Of a DNA stretch of 64,000 bases, positions 38,626-51,547 are shown piece after piece. Origin of the DNA: Emmonsiellopsis sp. PD_33 (Eukaryota > Ascomycota > Eurotiomycetes > Onygenales > Ajellomycetaceae). Positions within the stretch are counted from its first letter, which is position 1; the number at the start of each line of letters is the position of its first letter. A program made the position numbers and the translations under genes. Under the pieces are notes generated by a model that saw nothing but the letters and a program-made list of their open reading frames with translations, was not told the DNA's origin and did not search any database. Where the stretch lies: positions 62,001-126,000 of the forward strand of contig JANTQF010000035.1 of the NCBI GenBank assembly GCA_032988165.1, given 5' to 3'.

Positions 38626-39660
38626 AACTGAGGTACCTCATTTTGTATTATCTCAGATAGAGATAAGAAGTTTCTCAGTAAATTTTAGGTAATAATCTTT
38701 AAGTCTCTAGAGGTAGATCTTCTATACACTATAGCTTATCACCTTCAAGTAGATAGTCAGTTAGAGATTACAAATCAGATATATGAAATTACTCTCAGAC
38801 ATATAATTATAGCTCTAAAAGATCTATAAGAATAGGAGGACTTAGCTCTCTCACTTTAAGCACTCTTTAATAATATTATAGTGTCAGTAATAAGAATATC
38901 CTCCTATCAATATATATATAACTAAAAGTTTAAAAATCCACTTCAACTAGTATGAGCATTTTAAGATCAGAGCCCCTAAGATTTCTCCAGCTATCTTGAT
39001 GTAAATGAGGCACTTCACACTGCAGCAATGTTTATAAAGAAGTATTATAATAAGAAGTATACATCTAGATTCTTCATTATAGGTGATAGAGTACTTCTCT
39101 GAATTAGTAAAGAATATAATATATTACTACTTCAGACTTATAGCAAGTTCATCTCTTAGTATGCAGATCTCTTTATAATCTATTATTAAATTAGTAGTCT
39201 TATCTACCTTCTGAACCTCTCAGCATACTTCTGCATATATTCTATGATATTTATTACCCACTTAGAATCTACTTCATAGGAGGAAGACCTCTATGACCAT
39301 ACTCTGCTAATATTAAGCTCTGTTGCAATGAAGGGAAATTTAGATGAATGAAAATTATATGAGATAGAAAAAATAATAGCAAAATAAATAAAGACTCTTA
39401 AATGTAGTAATAAGATTAAATACCTTATAAGATAAAAGAGCTATAGCCTAGAGAAAAATAGATGATATCCTGAGCATGCCCTCTAAGATGTAAAGAAGCT
39501 AATCTAATAATATGAGTATAACAGACAAGAATTTACATCACTGTTAATTATGTACTAGCAAGACTATCCTGTAAAGGCAGTGGCTTAGCTATCTAAAAAC
39601 CTGAAAGAACCCCAAAAGTACTTTAATATTTATAGAATATAAATTAGAAAGAAGAACATA
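38626..39660 (+). pseudogene. Outer gypsy polyprotein, second part: integrase core and chromodomain
   Basis: Continues the integrase frame broken at 31207: across the joined site the frame gives NWGTSFCIISDRDKKF (second catalytic Asp region; Trp now a stop), then AYHLQVDSQLEITNQ. A chromodomain follows at about 39350-39490 (KLYEIEKIIAKQ...RQYPEHALQD, with stops). Open-looking translation trails on toward about 40250, so the element may extend that far; its 3' LTR was not found. Confidence 0.85.
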
Positions 39661-40650
39661 TAATTACTAGCTATAGATATTCTATATCTCTATATGATAT
39701 TAATATCTTTATTACTCAATTAAATTCTTTATTTCATAGAATCTCCATCACTCTATTATTATATCAGCTTGTATAGATAGTATCTTCATGTACTCATACA
39801 TCTATATTTATAATAGTATTATCCTGTCAGTTTATCTAAACTCTAATATATACTTACTGCATACTCCCATCATCTTCATTGTATTCACTGCATGTAATGA
39901 ACCTTATCCTACTTAGAAATCTACTAAAAGTTATGGACTTTCCATAATGAACACTATCCTCACATCAGGAAAATATTTATTTAGCTCAGAAACCTTTACT
40001 CTGAACTTGCTGACATTACTGGCTATGTTACATTAATTATGTGGGGCACACACTGGGCTTGCCCCAGTCCAGCCCCTAGTTTAATTAGCTTGCAAGGATC
40101 CCATATATGCCACATATATTACCTTGATCCTAGTGGTTATTCTCTGTGCTAGCTCCACTTTAGCCCACCATGCATGAGTGCTCTGGCCTCAGGGGTATAC
40201 TTCACACCTACTCAGATTCAGCTCAGAGCATTGATTATATGATATGAGCACTCAGATCTGTTGCATTGTGCTCAGAGCTGACTTACAGCCAGTACAGTGC
40301 AATTAGCTATTACTTAGTATGTTAATTATTGTTGTTTTCTTACTCTATGCTAGTATTTAATAATATGTCTGGACACTCCAGACTGGCTACTCTCAGCTTA
40401 AGCTGAGGTCTCTTATCAGTGATCATATGACTTACAGCCACTAAAGTGGCATATCATAAGATTAGCTTATGATTTATCCAGTTACCTCAGAGCTGCATGT
40501 AACCTTATTAGTAGATGATTTATCCAGCTGATCCTCTAATCATTCTACCTCACACTTTATCCTCATCTACTATTATAAACCTACTAACTTTTATCTTAAC
40601 TACTAGCCTGCACTATCCTCTCATATTCTTACCCTTCAAAGTTGCACACT
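39661..40650. other. Right end of the outer gypsy element and unassigned AT-rich DNA
   Basis: No LTR partner recognised. It contains a GC-richer palindromic patch (TGGGGCA...TGCCCCAG) at about 40040-40075 and the first AGCTTAAGCT palindrome at 40397. Confidence 0.4.
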
Positions 40651-43600
40651 GCTAATTGGCCACTTCTGCCATGGCATTCCCTACCTGAGAAGATTTTACA
40701 ACTAATAATCAGTGGTTTCAGTATAATGCCTTCAATGACATAAGATATATAGTTATACAAGATACTATAGTTTATATTCAGATATCTTCTCTAATACTAC
40801 TAGTCTCTAACAGGCACATAGAATATAACTGTAATCTTAATTGCTGAGCTTGCAGAATCAAATGGAAAATCCTCCTCTACTACTATCAGTCTACTGAGCT
40901 AAACACTGTGCTTATATTTACTCTAAATCATCAAGTTAAATACATTCAATCACTGAAAAATATAATTAATCAGTATGAGTATATATTTATTGCCTTCAAC
41001 ACCTAGCAATCATTAAGAATACTGACACAGAATGTAGAATAATACTTTAAACATAATAAACTCTTTTCAAAGTCATTATATGATTTGTGCCCCAAGTTAC
41101 CACAAGAATACTTCAATAGGTTCTTTGATTCTTTTGATAAGCAACTTTACAGCAAATGGAACTTCCCATGATTTCATTACCTAAGAAAGACACTATTTGA
41201 TTGGCTGAACTACATTAAAGATGCCTCCACAGTAATAAATTATATTCATTAGATCAATAAGAAGGCAGTCAAGTTTTTATGAATCAAAACTGATGTTCAG
41301 CTTCCATTCTACATCAGATATCCTAGTTGATATAATCTTAGCAACTTATAAATCATAGCTTTTAATGCTTATAACAGGTTGCAGCACAAAATGAATGAAC
41401 AACAGCATGCTAAGCTAGCCTCTTAATAACTACTAGGAGTCAGTGTTTCAGTATTAGATGAGTCCTCTGATGAAGAGCTAGATGAGCCCTCAGATTGCAA
41501 TGAATATAGAGATAGATATTCTTTATATGGGCTATAGATACTCTATGAGGAGGAGTGTGAAGCTGAGGACTTATAGAGCTATTAAGGGGATTACTGGGCT
41601 ACATGTGCACAGATGGGAATAAACTCTGATTAGACAAATAAACTACTTTTATAGAATATGAACATATGAAAGAATCCTATTAAAAAGAATCCTCTTCTAT
41701 AGATAGTCACAGACAATAACATTTTAAGTAAAGAGATATTTATTCCATTATCTAAGATCATTATACTTACTCTAGTACTTCATACTAAATCATTGTTGAT
41801 CATTCACATAAAGAGGAATGATAAAGATTATGAAAATAGCCTTTCATTATATACTATTTACTTCATCTTAGTATTTTATATTTCTTTTGATTTGCAGTTA
41901 TAAAGGGGTTATAAGAATAGTTTCTTATAGAACTTGAATAACTATAGTACTCTTAATACTATCATCTTGCTTTATTAATGAATAGTACATATATCTCCAT
42001 GATACTCTAGTATCATGAAAACTTCAAATATAAAATAACCTCCTATCCCCCTATATGACCTTTACTATGTTCTTAATCATACCATTTGATATTAGTAGCT
42101 ACCATCAGTCTATATGAATTTAAACAGCAGCCTGGGTAATTATCACAAGCAGGCCAGTAGCTACAGTCCTCAGCTTAAACTAAGATAATATAAATGTAGA
42201 AGACTCTCTCTACTACTAGTAGAGTATTAATCTTTACTGTGATCTTAATACTAACCTTTCATACTAGTAACTACTAGTACCTACAAATTTGATCAATCTA
42301 ACTCATTCACTAGCATTATCAGTCACAGGTGAGTGAGTCAGGGCCTACATTACTCAGTTTAAGCCCAGTTAGCATGTGCATATTCTTAACTCTCTCATCA
42401 TAACTTTAAACTCTCTTTCTTACTATCTCTCTGATAACCTTGCAGCTCTACCATGTCCATGATTTCAACACTCTAACATGTTGATATATTTGTTTCCTAC
42501 CTCCTACACCCAAATTTATGTGCAAGTACATGAAATACTAATTATTTATAATAAATATAGTGAAAAATCACACTGAAAGCCTTCATATATACACCCACAT
42601 CTGTCTCCTCATTGATATTAAGATGAGTTATATTCTATGTTTATGTGCTAAGTCAGCCTCTACACTAATAGATGCTTATCTATTTATAGACTAGCATAAT
42701 GAAAGCTTAAGCTGAGATCATCACTCATCTTAGCTCTTTCCTCCCATATTTCCTGTCAAGTCAGCAACAACAGGTATTTATCTATTTCTAGACTAATACT
42801 TCATAAGCTTAAGCTGAGACTATCATTCATCTTGCCACTTCCTACTTCATATCTAATGTCAAGCTGTTGAATTTAACCTTATTCTGACTTTCCACTAGAA
42901 CTTAATTTGTAATCATAGCACTAAAGAAAGTCTACATTTCAAAAACCTCTAACCCTAACAAATCATTCATACAATTAAAGTTTCCTAATGTTAAGATAAA
43001 GCTTCTCAAAGCTAACCAGCTTTAGTCCTACTATTTACTCCTAATTAACTATCTTAGTTTCACCACTGTATCCTTCTTCATTGAATAGCTCATCAAGCCT
43101 TCTATTGACTAGATACTGAAGTAGTTTCTTACTTTTCACAAGAAATCTTATGATCATACTGGGCCTGACCACAAAAGTTACAGCAGGGTTGAAGTTGGAT
43201 ATGTTATAGCCCTTTACAATAATTTCAAGTTCAGGTGCCAATGACACAATGTGCTTACTAATGATGACCTTATACTTATCAAAGAGCATCTAAAGGCTGC
43301 TATAGTAACTTATATACATATTATTAATATACTTGCACACTTAACTTCAGATAGTATCCATTTAGATCCTCATAACAATCTGGAACATCTTTTTATCCTC
43401 ATCTAATTAGTTAAGTTTATCTATAAGTGTCCTGATACATACTTCAACTCAAATGATGATAAAGTGGAGAGCTCTGAGTACTAAATAGAACTTAAGTACT
43501 CCTTTAAAAACATTAATGTCAACTAGAAATTATCAGATCTGAGCCTGTTAATTCAGCAGTATGAAGAGATTAGCCCTATATGTTATGAATTAAATGATGA

Positions 43601-43890
43601 TGAGAGTATGAACACTGAGTAAAGTGATAATCTTAAGGTAATTGAATCACAGGTTGTAGAATAGAGTGTGATGACTGTTAACTTTTCATGACTTACTCTA
43701 AATGAGGAAATCTAACTCATTGTATATCTCACTTCTACTGTGCCTGACCTTTTTGCCCTTTATAATAAATAAGTGCTTCAAAACATCCACTTGACCATTT
43801 TAACTGATCTAGCTAACACCACTGACTCTGCCCCACAGCAGGATGATGACTCAGACTCAGAGGATAACATAAAGGGGATTTTAAAGGAGA
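40651..43890 (+). other. Unassigned decayed sequence upstream of the SNF2 relic
   Basis: A frame at about 40970-41530 reads as a charged protein-like stretch with few shifts and an acidic patch (DESSDEELDEPSD near 41455). It could be the N-terminal part of the helicase protein or a separate lost gene; I do not recognise it. AGCTTAAGCT-type palindromes occur near 42171, 42706 and 42796. Confidence 0.3.
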
Positions 43891-46010
43891 TTAAGAAGTT
43901 ATTGAATTTAATGAGTATCTAACCCCTTGTGTATGAAGAGTCTGCTATTTCCCTTGGGTTTAACCTAAAGGCCCTGATAATCAACAACCTTTTATTAATG
44001 CTATAGCAGATCACTGATATTACTATAATAATAGAGATGCTGAGACAGTAACATACTATAATCCTATCTGATCAGATGGAATTGAGCAAGATAATCTAAG
44101 CATTGAGAGTGCTCTATTTTATGAACTATCTCAACCTCACCACTGAATACCTGCTAAACCTGATATTTGTCCCTTCACACTTAATATATATCTGAATAGA
44201 AGAGATTCAGAAACATTTTTCTAGTCATTTTAATCTTAAGGTCTTCTATTTAAATGTAGGTCCTGATGGGATATCTGATGCCTGCAAATATTTACTTATC
44301 ATTAAAGAGAGAGATCTCAGGCATTTGATGATAAAAATCAATCCTACTGATCTAAATTCTGACTGGATCCTTATAATCATATCTTATACAACATGGTCAA
44401 AGTGCATGTCACACAGACTTAACTTAAGTTAAGCTCAGCTGCCTTCTGCCCCTACCATCACCTCTAATTCAAATAAAGACTTAACTGATACAATTCAGGC
44501 ATATTAAGAAATCAACCTGATGAAAGAGTTTATATAGTTATTATAGCTAAATGACATCCCATTCAGCATTATATTAATAGATGAGTCTCATGCAGTTAAA
44601 AATGTGAGAACCTGTATCCATCAAGTAATCTTATAGGTACTTTATCATGGGTAACTCTTTATCACTGGCACTCCAATGTCCAATCAGGCCATTAACCTGC
44701 TCAGTCCTTTATCACTATTATTTAATCTGAAGCTTATGGGCTTGATAAACTATTAGCTCATTAAGGACCCTCTGAGTGAATATTAATAAGCCAGCAACTA
44801 TAGTACTAATAATATACACATACTTGACCTCATATTATTCTACAAACTATTCTCCTCTAATGGAACTCTACCCTATACCCATGCACTGAATAGTATCTCT
44901 AAGATTCTTAACTGGATCATACTCTAATAAATAATAGAGTCAGCTATATTAACTGTAATCAAAGAAGACCCATCTACCCATGGCAACACAGTTATTATTG
45001 ATGATCATATTCCACACTATACTGTCATTACTGTTGATTGTCATTTCCAGATGAAGTAGTTAGTTAAATACTATGATGTTCATAGCAGTCTAGCTCTCTA
45101 CCTCCAGATCATAAATTCTACTCCTATTAGAGATAACAAGCTACCATCTCTAAATAATATTATAAATATTCAGATCAGCAAGTTCAACATGTCAGTTTAC
45201 TAACAGCTCTAGCATGCAGCCTTCTCCCTTGCACTACTATATCTTTTCCACATAACATCTGTCAAGAAGAAAGGAAATCTTGCTGATGATATCAATAGAT
45301 GGTAACAGAAGATAAGTAGTAATACCCTGTAATTCTTATTAAGAATAATTATTGATCTATTGATTCTCTTTCTTCTGCCTGATTGATTTTGAGTAGTAAG
45401 CCTACTCTGCTACTTGATGCCCAAGTTTCCCCATTTACTATCCATTATAAATAAGGTAGTTATTAAGTCCTAATGAGGACTACTTATCTTTCTTCATTTC
45501 CTAATATTCTAGTATCAGACTGAGCTATTTACCTTATTATTCAATGTTGAAGTTGGTGTCATCAAGTTGTTCATATCCAGACATAAATGTGTAAAGGTTG
45601 TTGAGAACTTCAATGATTCTCATCATGTGATGAAGGTATTAATCTTAGATTATAAAACTAGTATAATAGGCCTTAACTTGCATTACACTTATTCCAATGT
45701 GGTTCTACTAGAACCACCTATAAATAGTAATGATACCCTTCAAGCTCTCTACTGCATCTATTACATCAATTAGGTCTAGCCACAATGGATATAGATACTT
45801 TCCACTGCTAATTTATTTAATAGATATATTAAAGCCAAGGCTTCAATAAAGTTTACTTCTCAGCTCATTGCATAGGAGCTGACTACTTTTACAGATTTAA
45901 CCATTAAGCTCAGCTTAAGCTAAGATAAGTGTGTCTTGTCCTCTGATCCTCAAGAACTTGAGTGTGCAATTAAATAGAGAGTGGTGAACTATATATAATA
46001 AATATTTAGC
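43891..46010 (+). pseudogene. Relic of an SNF2-family DNA-dependent ATPase/helicase
   Basis: One frame runs from 44061 to about 45780 without any indel yet with many stops. Helicase motifs fall in order: motif I ILSDQMELSKII at 44061-44096 (family DEMGLGKT; the Walker Gly and Thr are now Ser and Ile), then VPSHLIYIWIEEIQKHF in Ia position (one stop), motif II IDESHAVKN at 44577-44603, motif III FITGTPMSN at 44658-44684, motif V SIIGLNLHY at about 45660-45686 and a motif VI remnant LQALYCIYYIN with both Arg lost. SNF2 proteins remodel chromatin or translocate on DNA. All changes fit C-to-T/G-to-A mutation. Whether it was host cargo or a transposon gene is unknown. Confidence 0.8.
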
Positions 46011-47340
46011 TAATAGAAGTCCTGGCTGCATTGGGGAAATGTTGAGAATCTTAACCTAAGTATCACTCAAATCAATGTCTTGAAATGGTTAAATGCCACA
46101 GTAACATTAAATCCTATTATTTATTTCAAGAAAATACTTCCCATTTATTTACCTTCTAGAATTTCTCTGACATCTGTGCATCCTATCCCTTCTGGTCCAA
46201 ATCTATTAAGATATTCTACTAGTATTTGAAACCCTTAAATCTCTGTTTATACTCTAGCCCCTAATAGTGACATCAGCAATTCTGGCCCTGAGATAGATTC
46301 ATTAATGTCAGATTTATCTTTACCTCCCCTCTTAGTTCTAAGTTCCTCTTTAGGCTCCTCTCACTGCTGTTACTTCCTGCTAGTCCCAAGTGACAGTGAA
46401 CCTCCTTCAGTTAAAAGGACAAAATTGATATGAGGTAATTTAATAGATAGTTTACCTACTAATTCTACCTGCTGAAATCCAACCTGCTCATCTTACTAGA
46501 AGCCTAACTAAGTTACTAGCTAAGTTCAACCTACTCCTATTATAATTTTACTAGGCTTAAGCTAAGCTTTCTTTACTACATTGCCTGTCTTCTTTTTTTT
46601 AGAAATGGTTCTTTGTGTGCTTTTTCTAGTCAGTTTGTTATGTGAAAGAAGTGGCTTTGATTTTCAAATTATTTAAAAGTATTTTCATAAATACTCAGTA
46701 ATTACTACTAGACTTAAGTTAAGCTTTATTACTACAACATTTCCTCCTACCTGTCTTACAAGTTGTTCCTCCTGGCACTTTAGCTAATTACTAGTGGTTT
46801 GTCTTTACTTTCTAAATTGTTTAAAAGTGTGATTACATATGCTCAGCTTAAGTTAAATTCTGTTCATATGTTAACCCCTCTACCTCTATTTTTCTGATGT
46901 CATTGATAGTACTCAACCTAGTTAGTATGCTAAGAATTCATTCCTAGATAATTTAATTTGTGCATTCAGATTTGTAACTTCATACTCTTAATAGGAAATA
47001 AAAATACATTCATCATACTATTCAGCTTTCATGACCAACATCAAGTACTGACCTCCTAACTATAAAGAACTCTACCTATATGCATGCCTATTCATACTAT
47101 TAAAGACCTATTAACAGCCAGAGTAGCCTGAGTCATCACCAACAGAAATGTATAGTAGTAATTCAAATATAATAGAAAGTATTAGAAATGATGTTAACTA
47201 TTAGTGCATCCACTACTTATTTACTTATACCCATTTAATCTCTCATTAAACATACTCTTATGGCTCTACTGTCCAATGAACTACTACTGGCACCCAGAGC
47301 AAATAAAGTAGACTTAAACCTAGTTGAGACTTCCAGTACT
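46011..47340. other. Decayed sequence downstream of the SNF2 frame
   Basis: The frame continues as Ser/Pro/Leu-rich low-similarity sequence to about 46500, perhaps the C-terminal tail. Palindromes lie near 46554, 46712 and 46844. No other gene seen. Confidence 0.35.
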
Positions 47341-47343
47341 ATT
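47341..47343. repeat. Candidate 3-bp target duplication ATT, left copy
   Basis: ATT before the left terminal repeat, matched by ATT at 55730-55732. Short, so chance is possible, but it fits a CACTA-like 3-bp duplication. Confidence 0.55.
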
Positions 47344-47698
47344 AGTGTTGTTTTTTTTTGAGTTTAGGTTGAAAAACTACCTCAGACACCCACTTAAATA
47401 GATTATTGAGTTGGAGAGGGTCAACCTGAAAAGCCCATTATGAGTTGGTGCTAGTCCCAAATAGGCTTAGTACTGGCCATATTAGGCTTAGCATGTTTCA
47501 AATCTGGATTAGCATGCCAAGGCCTGAGTACACTAACTGCATTGAGACTACACTAAGCTTAATATAGCTAGTGCTAAGCCTATTTGGGATTAGTGCCAAC
47601 CCATCAGGTTTGAAAAAGCCCATCAGGTTTAGCACCTCAGACCTGACATAGGGCTTTTTTCTTTTCAGGTTTGAAACCCAGTGAGTTTACAGGTTGAG
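47344..47698 (+). repeat. Left terminal inverted repeat with internal hairpin
   Basis: Within it, arms at about 47445-47490 and 47555-47599 are themselves inverted copies (TTGGTGCTAGTCCCAAATAG against CTATTTGGGATTAGTGCCAA), so one strand can fold into a long stem. Confidence 0.88.
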
Positions 47699-47749
47699 TT
47701 TATAACACTAAGTGCTATCATATTCAACTTAAACCCTATGAATATGAAA

Positions 47750-48369
47750 CTGACTTCAGAAAACCCTGATATAGATATTACTAGATTATTAGCTTAAGCT
47801 AAGCTCTATACTCCCCTTCTGACAGTAGGTTTATCTAAGTTTCTATTAGAGATAATACTAACTAATGATATCTATCTACTAGGAATAAGATATAAATGTG
47901 AAGGCAGCCTTCTTTATTTCTTTACTACTGTCATGAGCTACATAAACCTCAGTTTTGAATGCCTATACTATTACATATAAATCTCTCTTAAAATAACTAG
48001 CTGATGGCCTAGTTCCTAGTTATTTTAATATGATATCTAATGTCTCTATCAGAATAATAATAGCTCAGTATAGAAGCTTTAAAAGTGAGGTGAAATATAA
48101 CATTGCATGATTCTTTCTGAATGATGAACTTTCAAGTGAGGCTATCAATTGATTCCTTATATTATTCTATCTTTATATCATTACTGATGAACTCTCCTTC
48201 CATACTGCCTAATAATTCTATAACATTATCAATGAGGGCTTAATAACTGACAATGCATAAAGTGATGAATTTATTGACACTCTAATTTCTATAACATCTA
48301 CTAATGGAACTATAATTAAAGTTACTCTCTCTCATTAGAGAGTAAATAATGTTATTTGCTAATTACTTA
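47750..48369 (+). pseudogene. Plavaka/CACTA-like transposase relic, left segment
   Basis: Stop-rich frame that is continued after the hAT insertion at 53931. No motif by itself identifies it; it is assigned by position. Confidence 0.35.
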
Positions 48370-48377
48370 GACATCTT
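48370..48377. repeat. hAT target-site duplication GACATCTT, left copy
   Basis: Eight bases, identical to 53923-53930; 8 bp is the hallmark of hAT insertion. Confidence 0.95.
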
Positions 48378-48712
48378 TAGACTGGCCGCTGGGACCATGA
48401 ATTTTCATGCATGTTTAGTTTGGTTTGGTTTGGTTTCAGTCCCATATGTGGAATAAAACATGACCCCAAGAAATTAGAACATATTTAATGACTTAATTAT
48501 AAATTATATGTAGGTAAATGGACTAAATGAGTAGGTTTGAAGCATGAAAAATGACCTCTTTTAAGAAATAAAGCATGTAAAATGACTAAGGGAAGTGTGA
48601 TAGAAACAGGACCAGGTATGATCAGAATTTCAGTACTAGTTTGGTCCCAGAATGATTATGTAATAAGGTAATGATATTTGGTAACACTCATGAGTAAAGA
48701 AGGCTCAAATCA

Positions 48713-51072
48713 TTAACATTGACTTGCAAGTATATCCTCCTCCTTGGTTATGGTCTCCTTGTGGGAACTATCTGTAATCTCCCTCTCCCTACCATGCTTC
48801 ATAATCATCATCTTCTTGATTGTGTCCCCATGTAATTGACCCCAACAGTAGTGGCATATATCATGGCTTGAATTGAATTTCCATTCCATTCCCACACCAG
48901 CCAGGGGTATTGCCAGAACATCTCAAGCCATTTTTGCAACTGTGGGGTAGGTATGTGCGATCACAGCCCACACCTCAAGGATTCCCTTATCCTTAATGAT
49001 GGTCACACCATCATGAAGGTAGCAATCAAACTCAGTTGTGCAAGATGCTAGTCTAGCCTTCTTTTGACTGGCAATTAATGTATTAAGGTCCTGTGCATAC
49101 CTAGGGATTAGCATAACTATACCTGTTTGCCTGATCCAGTGTTACCAAAAAGTGTTACCTACCTGGAAATTATTGTCCACCATATCCACATCATCAAGGG
49201 GTTTGACATCTGGAGGTTCATACTGGCAATAGTGCTTGTTGTAGAATGACTTGGCAATATCAATGTATACCTGACACTCTTCCTTTATCCAGTCTTCATC
49301 AGAGTATGCATTTGATTGGAGAGATGGATTCAGTACAGCTGCAACAGCATAGAAATCTGCAAATTGCTGATCTGTCTTGCTGTAATAAATGGAGAGCTTT
49401 GCCTTTACTGCCTTAATAGCCCTATGTATAGCTTGATCCCATCCAGTAGCACCATAACTCTTTGTCAACCAAGTATCAAGGTGGTTAAATAGATAATTAT
49501 ACACCCACCATGCCTGGGCCAACATAGGTGTCTGTGTCTGTGAAACTGCCTTGGTCATTATATAGAAGGGATAGAGTAAACCAATGACATATCATAGCTG
49601 GGTCCATTCTGATCCTGAAAGCTTCAAGGATTGAATCTTTTTCTTTCTAGAGTCATCTACTCAGTGATCAATTGAATCCTGAAGTCAAAGCGCTTGAACT
49701 GCCATTTCATATGTTGAACTCCATCAGGTCTTAACATCCTGTATCATCTTAAGGGGTGTAGTCAAGGTAGGGGTTATTGTACATTGGGTCTCAAAGAATT
49801 GTTGCTCCTGTTTCAGTGAGGTACTGATTGCAATGGCAATATGGTGAATCTAATATACATCATGATTAGCATTTATTCTCTTCAAATAGAGCAGGAGTGT
49901 GACCAAATATCATTACCTTATGAAGTGTCAAGGAGAATGTAACATTCTCATCCATGTGGATATCCCTCTCATCAAATGAGCTAACTATCATGTCATGTTC
50001 TGCCTCAATGTGAAGTTCACTGACCAGTGCCTGCACTACCAGTTGAATAACATGAGCAATGCATGGGATATGGCCCTGATCCCCATCCCATTGATATCCA
50101 ATCAATCTCTTCTCCAAGCTTTGTATCATTGTTGAATTGTTTTTCACATTATCAGTAGTAATAGCAAGTAGATTTGATGAAATATCCCAGTGGTCATTTT
50201 GAATGACATTATGTAGAATTTCTGCCAGGTAGTCCCCAGTATGACTTCAGATTAAGGCCTCAAAACCAATTAGTCACTCCTTGTACTCCCATTGATCATT
50301 GATGAAGTAGCAGACAACCCCTAGAAATGCCAGGTTATTTGTACTTGTCCATGCATCTACAGCTAGGGATATTTTTCTCTGCTGCTTCAGCTCCAGGCCT
50401 AGATCTTCCATGTCCTTAGTATAGTGTTGATTGAGGTTGTCTTGCAGACTCATTTGATGGGGGATTTCCATTGGAGGTTTTAGCATCTGCAGTAGGACTT
50501 GGAATTCAGTGTTTTCAATTGATTGGAGTGGAAGGTTCAGGGAGATACAGGCACAGAGTATTTATTCATGAAAGGCCTCAGATGTGCAGGGTGGAAGGTC
50601 TACAGTAATAGACTTCAGTTGTGGTTGTTTCTTCATTGTTTTCTAAAGGAATCATCTCATTAGCATTACCCAAAAGCATTACCTAGGGAAGGGATAATAT
50701 AGATCTCACCAGTCCTTCTAGGACATTGCCATTCCTTGATTTTTGATTCCAGCTACATCCAACTGACTTGAGGTGTTGGGTAATCCCACCAGAACCATGT
50801 CCACTCCATGATGGATGAGTCTGGATGACATCACAATGCTTGCAACAAAGAAATGGCTGTCCAGTTTCTTTCTCAGCTACCTGTTGAAAGGAATCCCATT
50901 GATCTGAGCATTGTCAATGGGAAGGTTTCCAGAGCTTTCACTTTGTTGGGTTGGATATATAGCAATTTGTGGTGGACCACCAGGACTGGAATAGTAGGGC
51001 ATGTGCATCTTCATAGATAATATATCTCTTCCCCTCAATAGTAATCTCAGGAAGTTCGATAGATTCAGCCAT
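48713..51072 (-). pseudogene. hAT transposase with BED zinc finger, lightly mutated, with introns
   Basis: Begins MAESIELPEITIEGK at 51072. A BED-like finger (CCKHCDVIQTHPSWSGHGSG...H...C) lies at about 50860-50740. The RNase H-like core follows: ISLAVDAWTSTNNLAFLGV (first Asp, near 50350), then LLAITTDNVKNN (second Asp, near 50160) and IPCIAHVIQLVVQALVSEL (C-x2-H, near 50050). The C-terminal hAT dimer region lies at 49558-48713 (AKMA...DVLAIPLAGVGMEWKFNSSHDICHYC). A frame change between about 49866 and 49558 and the GGTAAYRC-bearing segments near 49150 and 50670 look like introns. Several Gln/Trp/Arg codons have become stops, so it is probably dead, though much less decayed than its surroundings. 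Confidence 0.88.
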
Positions 51073-51547
51073 TTGAGATAATAGGGGAGGGAGTGGTATG
51101 GTAATAAGATAAGTATGATAATTCAGAGTTATTCTGCTATGTGACTGGGAGAAGAAAACCCTAACCATGCTAGTGCACATGAGGAGGCTGCCTATCTCAA
51201 ATTCCTTTGATGAGGAGAATAGAAATAATTAATCCCAGATATTAATATAGGAATGACATTAATCTCATTAAATATAGCAGAAATATCATTATATTGTTAC
51301 TGAAAAGTGTTACCTTTGAAGCTTAGAGATTTATTTGATATAATAAAAGAATAAGATGCTGTTGATATATATATATATGGGATCTCATTGAAAGCATTGA
51401 GAAATATATATATATTTTGATGAGTATTGCTGATTTTCTACTGTAGCAATTCTAATTAGAAAATAGAGGTAATAAAATTCAATTCAATCAATCATATTAT
51501 CTTATCCTCCCCCCTATCTCCACTCTACTATACTAAAAGAGAAAAAT
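51073..51547. other. Spacer between transposase and acidic gene in the hAT element
   Basis: AT-rich, with two short TA microsatellites near 51369 and 51407 and one GGTAAYRC dyad at 51294. The two flanking genes are both on minus, so this is the transposase promoter. Confidence 0.5.

Larger units (their letters stand above)
40396..47805. repeat. Dispersed palindrome family CTNAGCTTAAGCTNAG, left cluster
   Basis: Copies or near-copies near 40397, 42171, 42706, 42796, 44417, 45911, 46554, 46712, 46844 and 47790. The core AGCTTAAGCT is self-complementary, usually extended by CTC/CTA...GAG/TAG. They occur both in spacer and in the decayed helicase frame, which suggests insertion or local amplification rather than shared ancestry of a gene. 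Confidence 0.75.

Noticed and set aside
45567..45773. 68-codon open frame
   Set aside because: Not a separate gene; it is the motif V part of the SNF2 relic.
49138..49160. GTTACC repeats as an independent transposon end
   Set aside because: No paired terminal repeat or target duplication; part of a dyad family within the hAT element.
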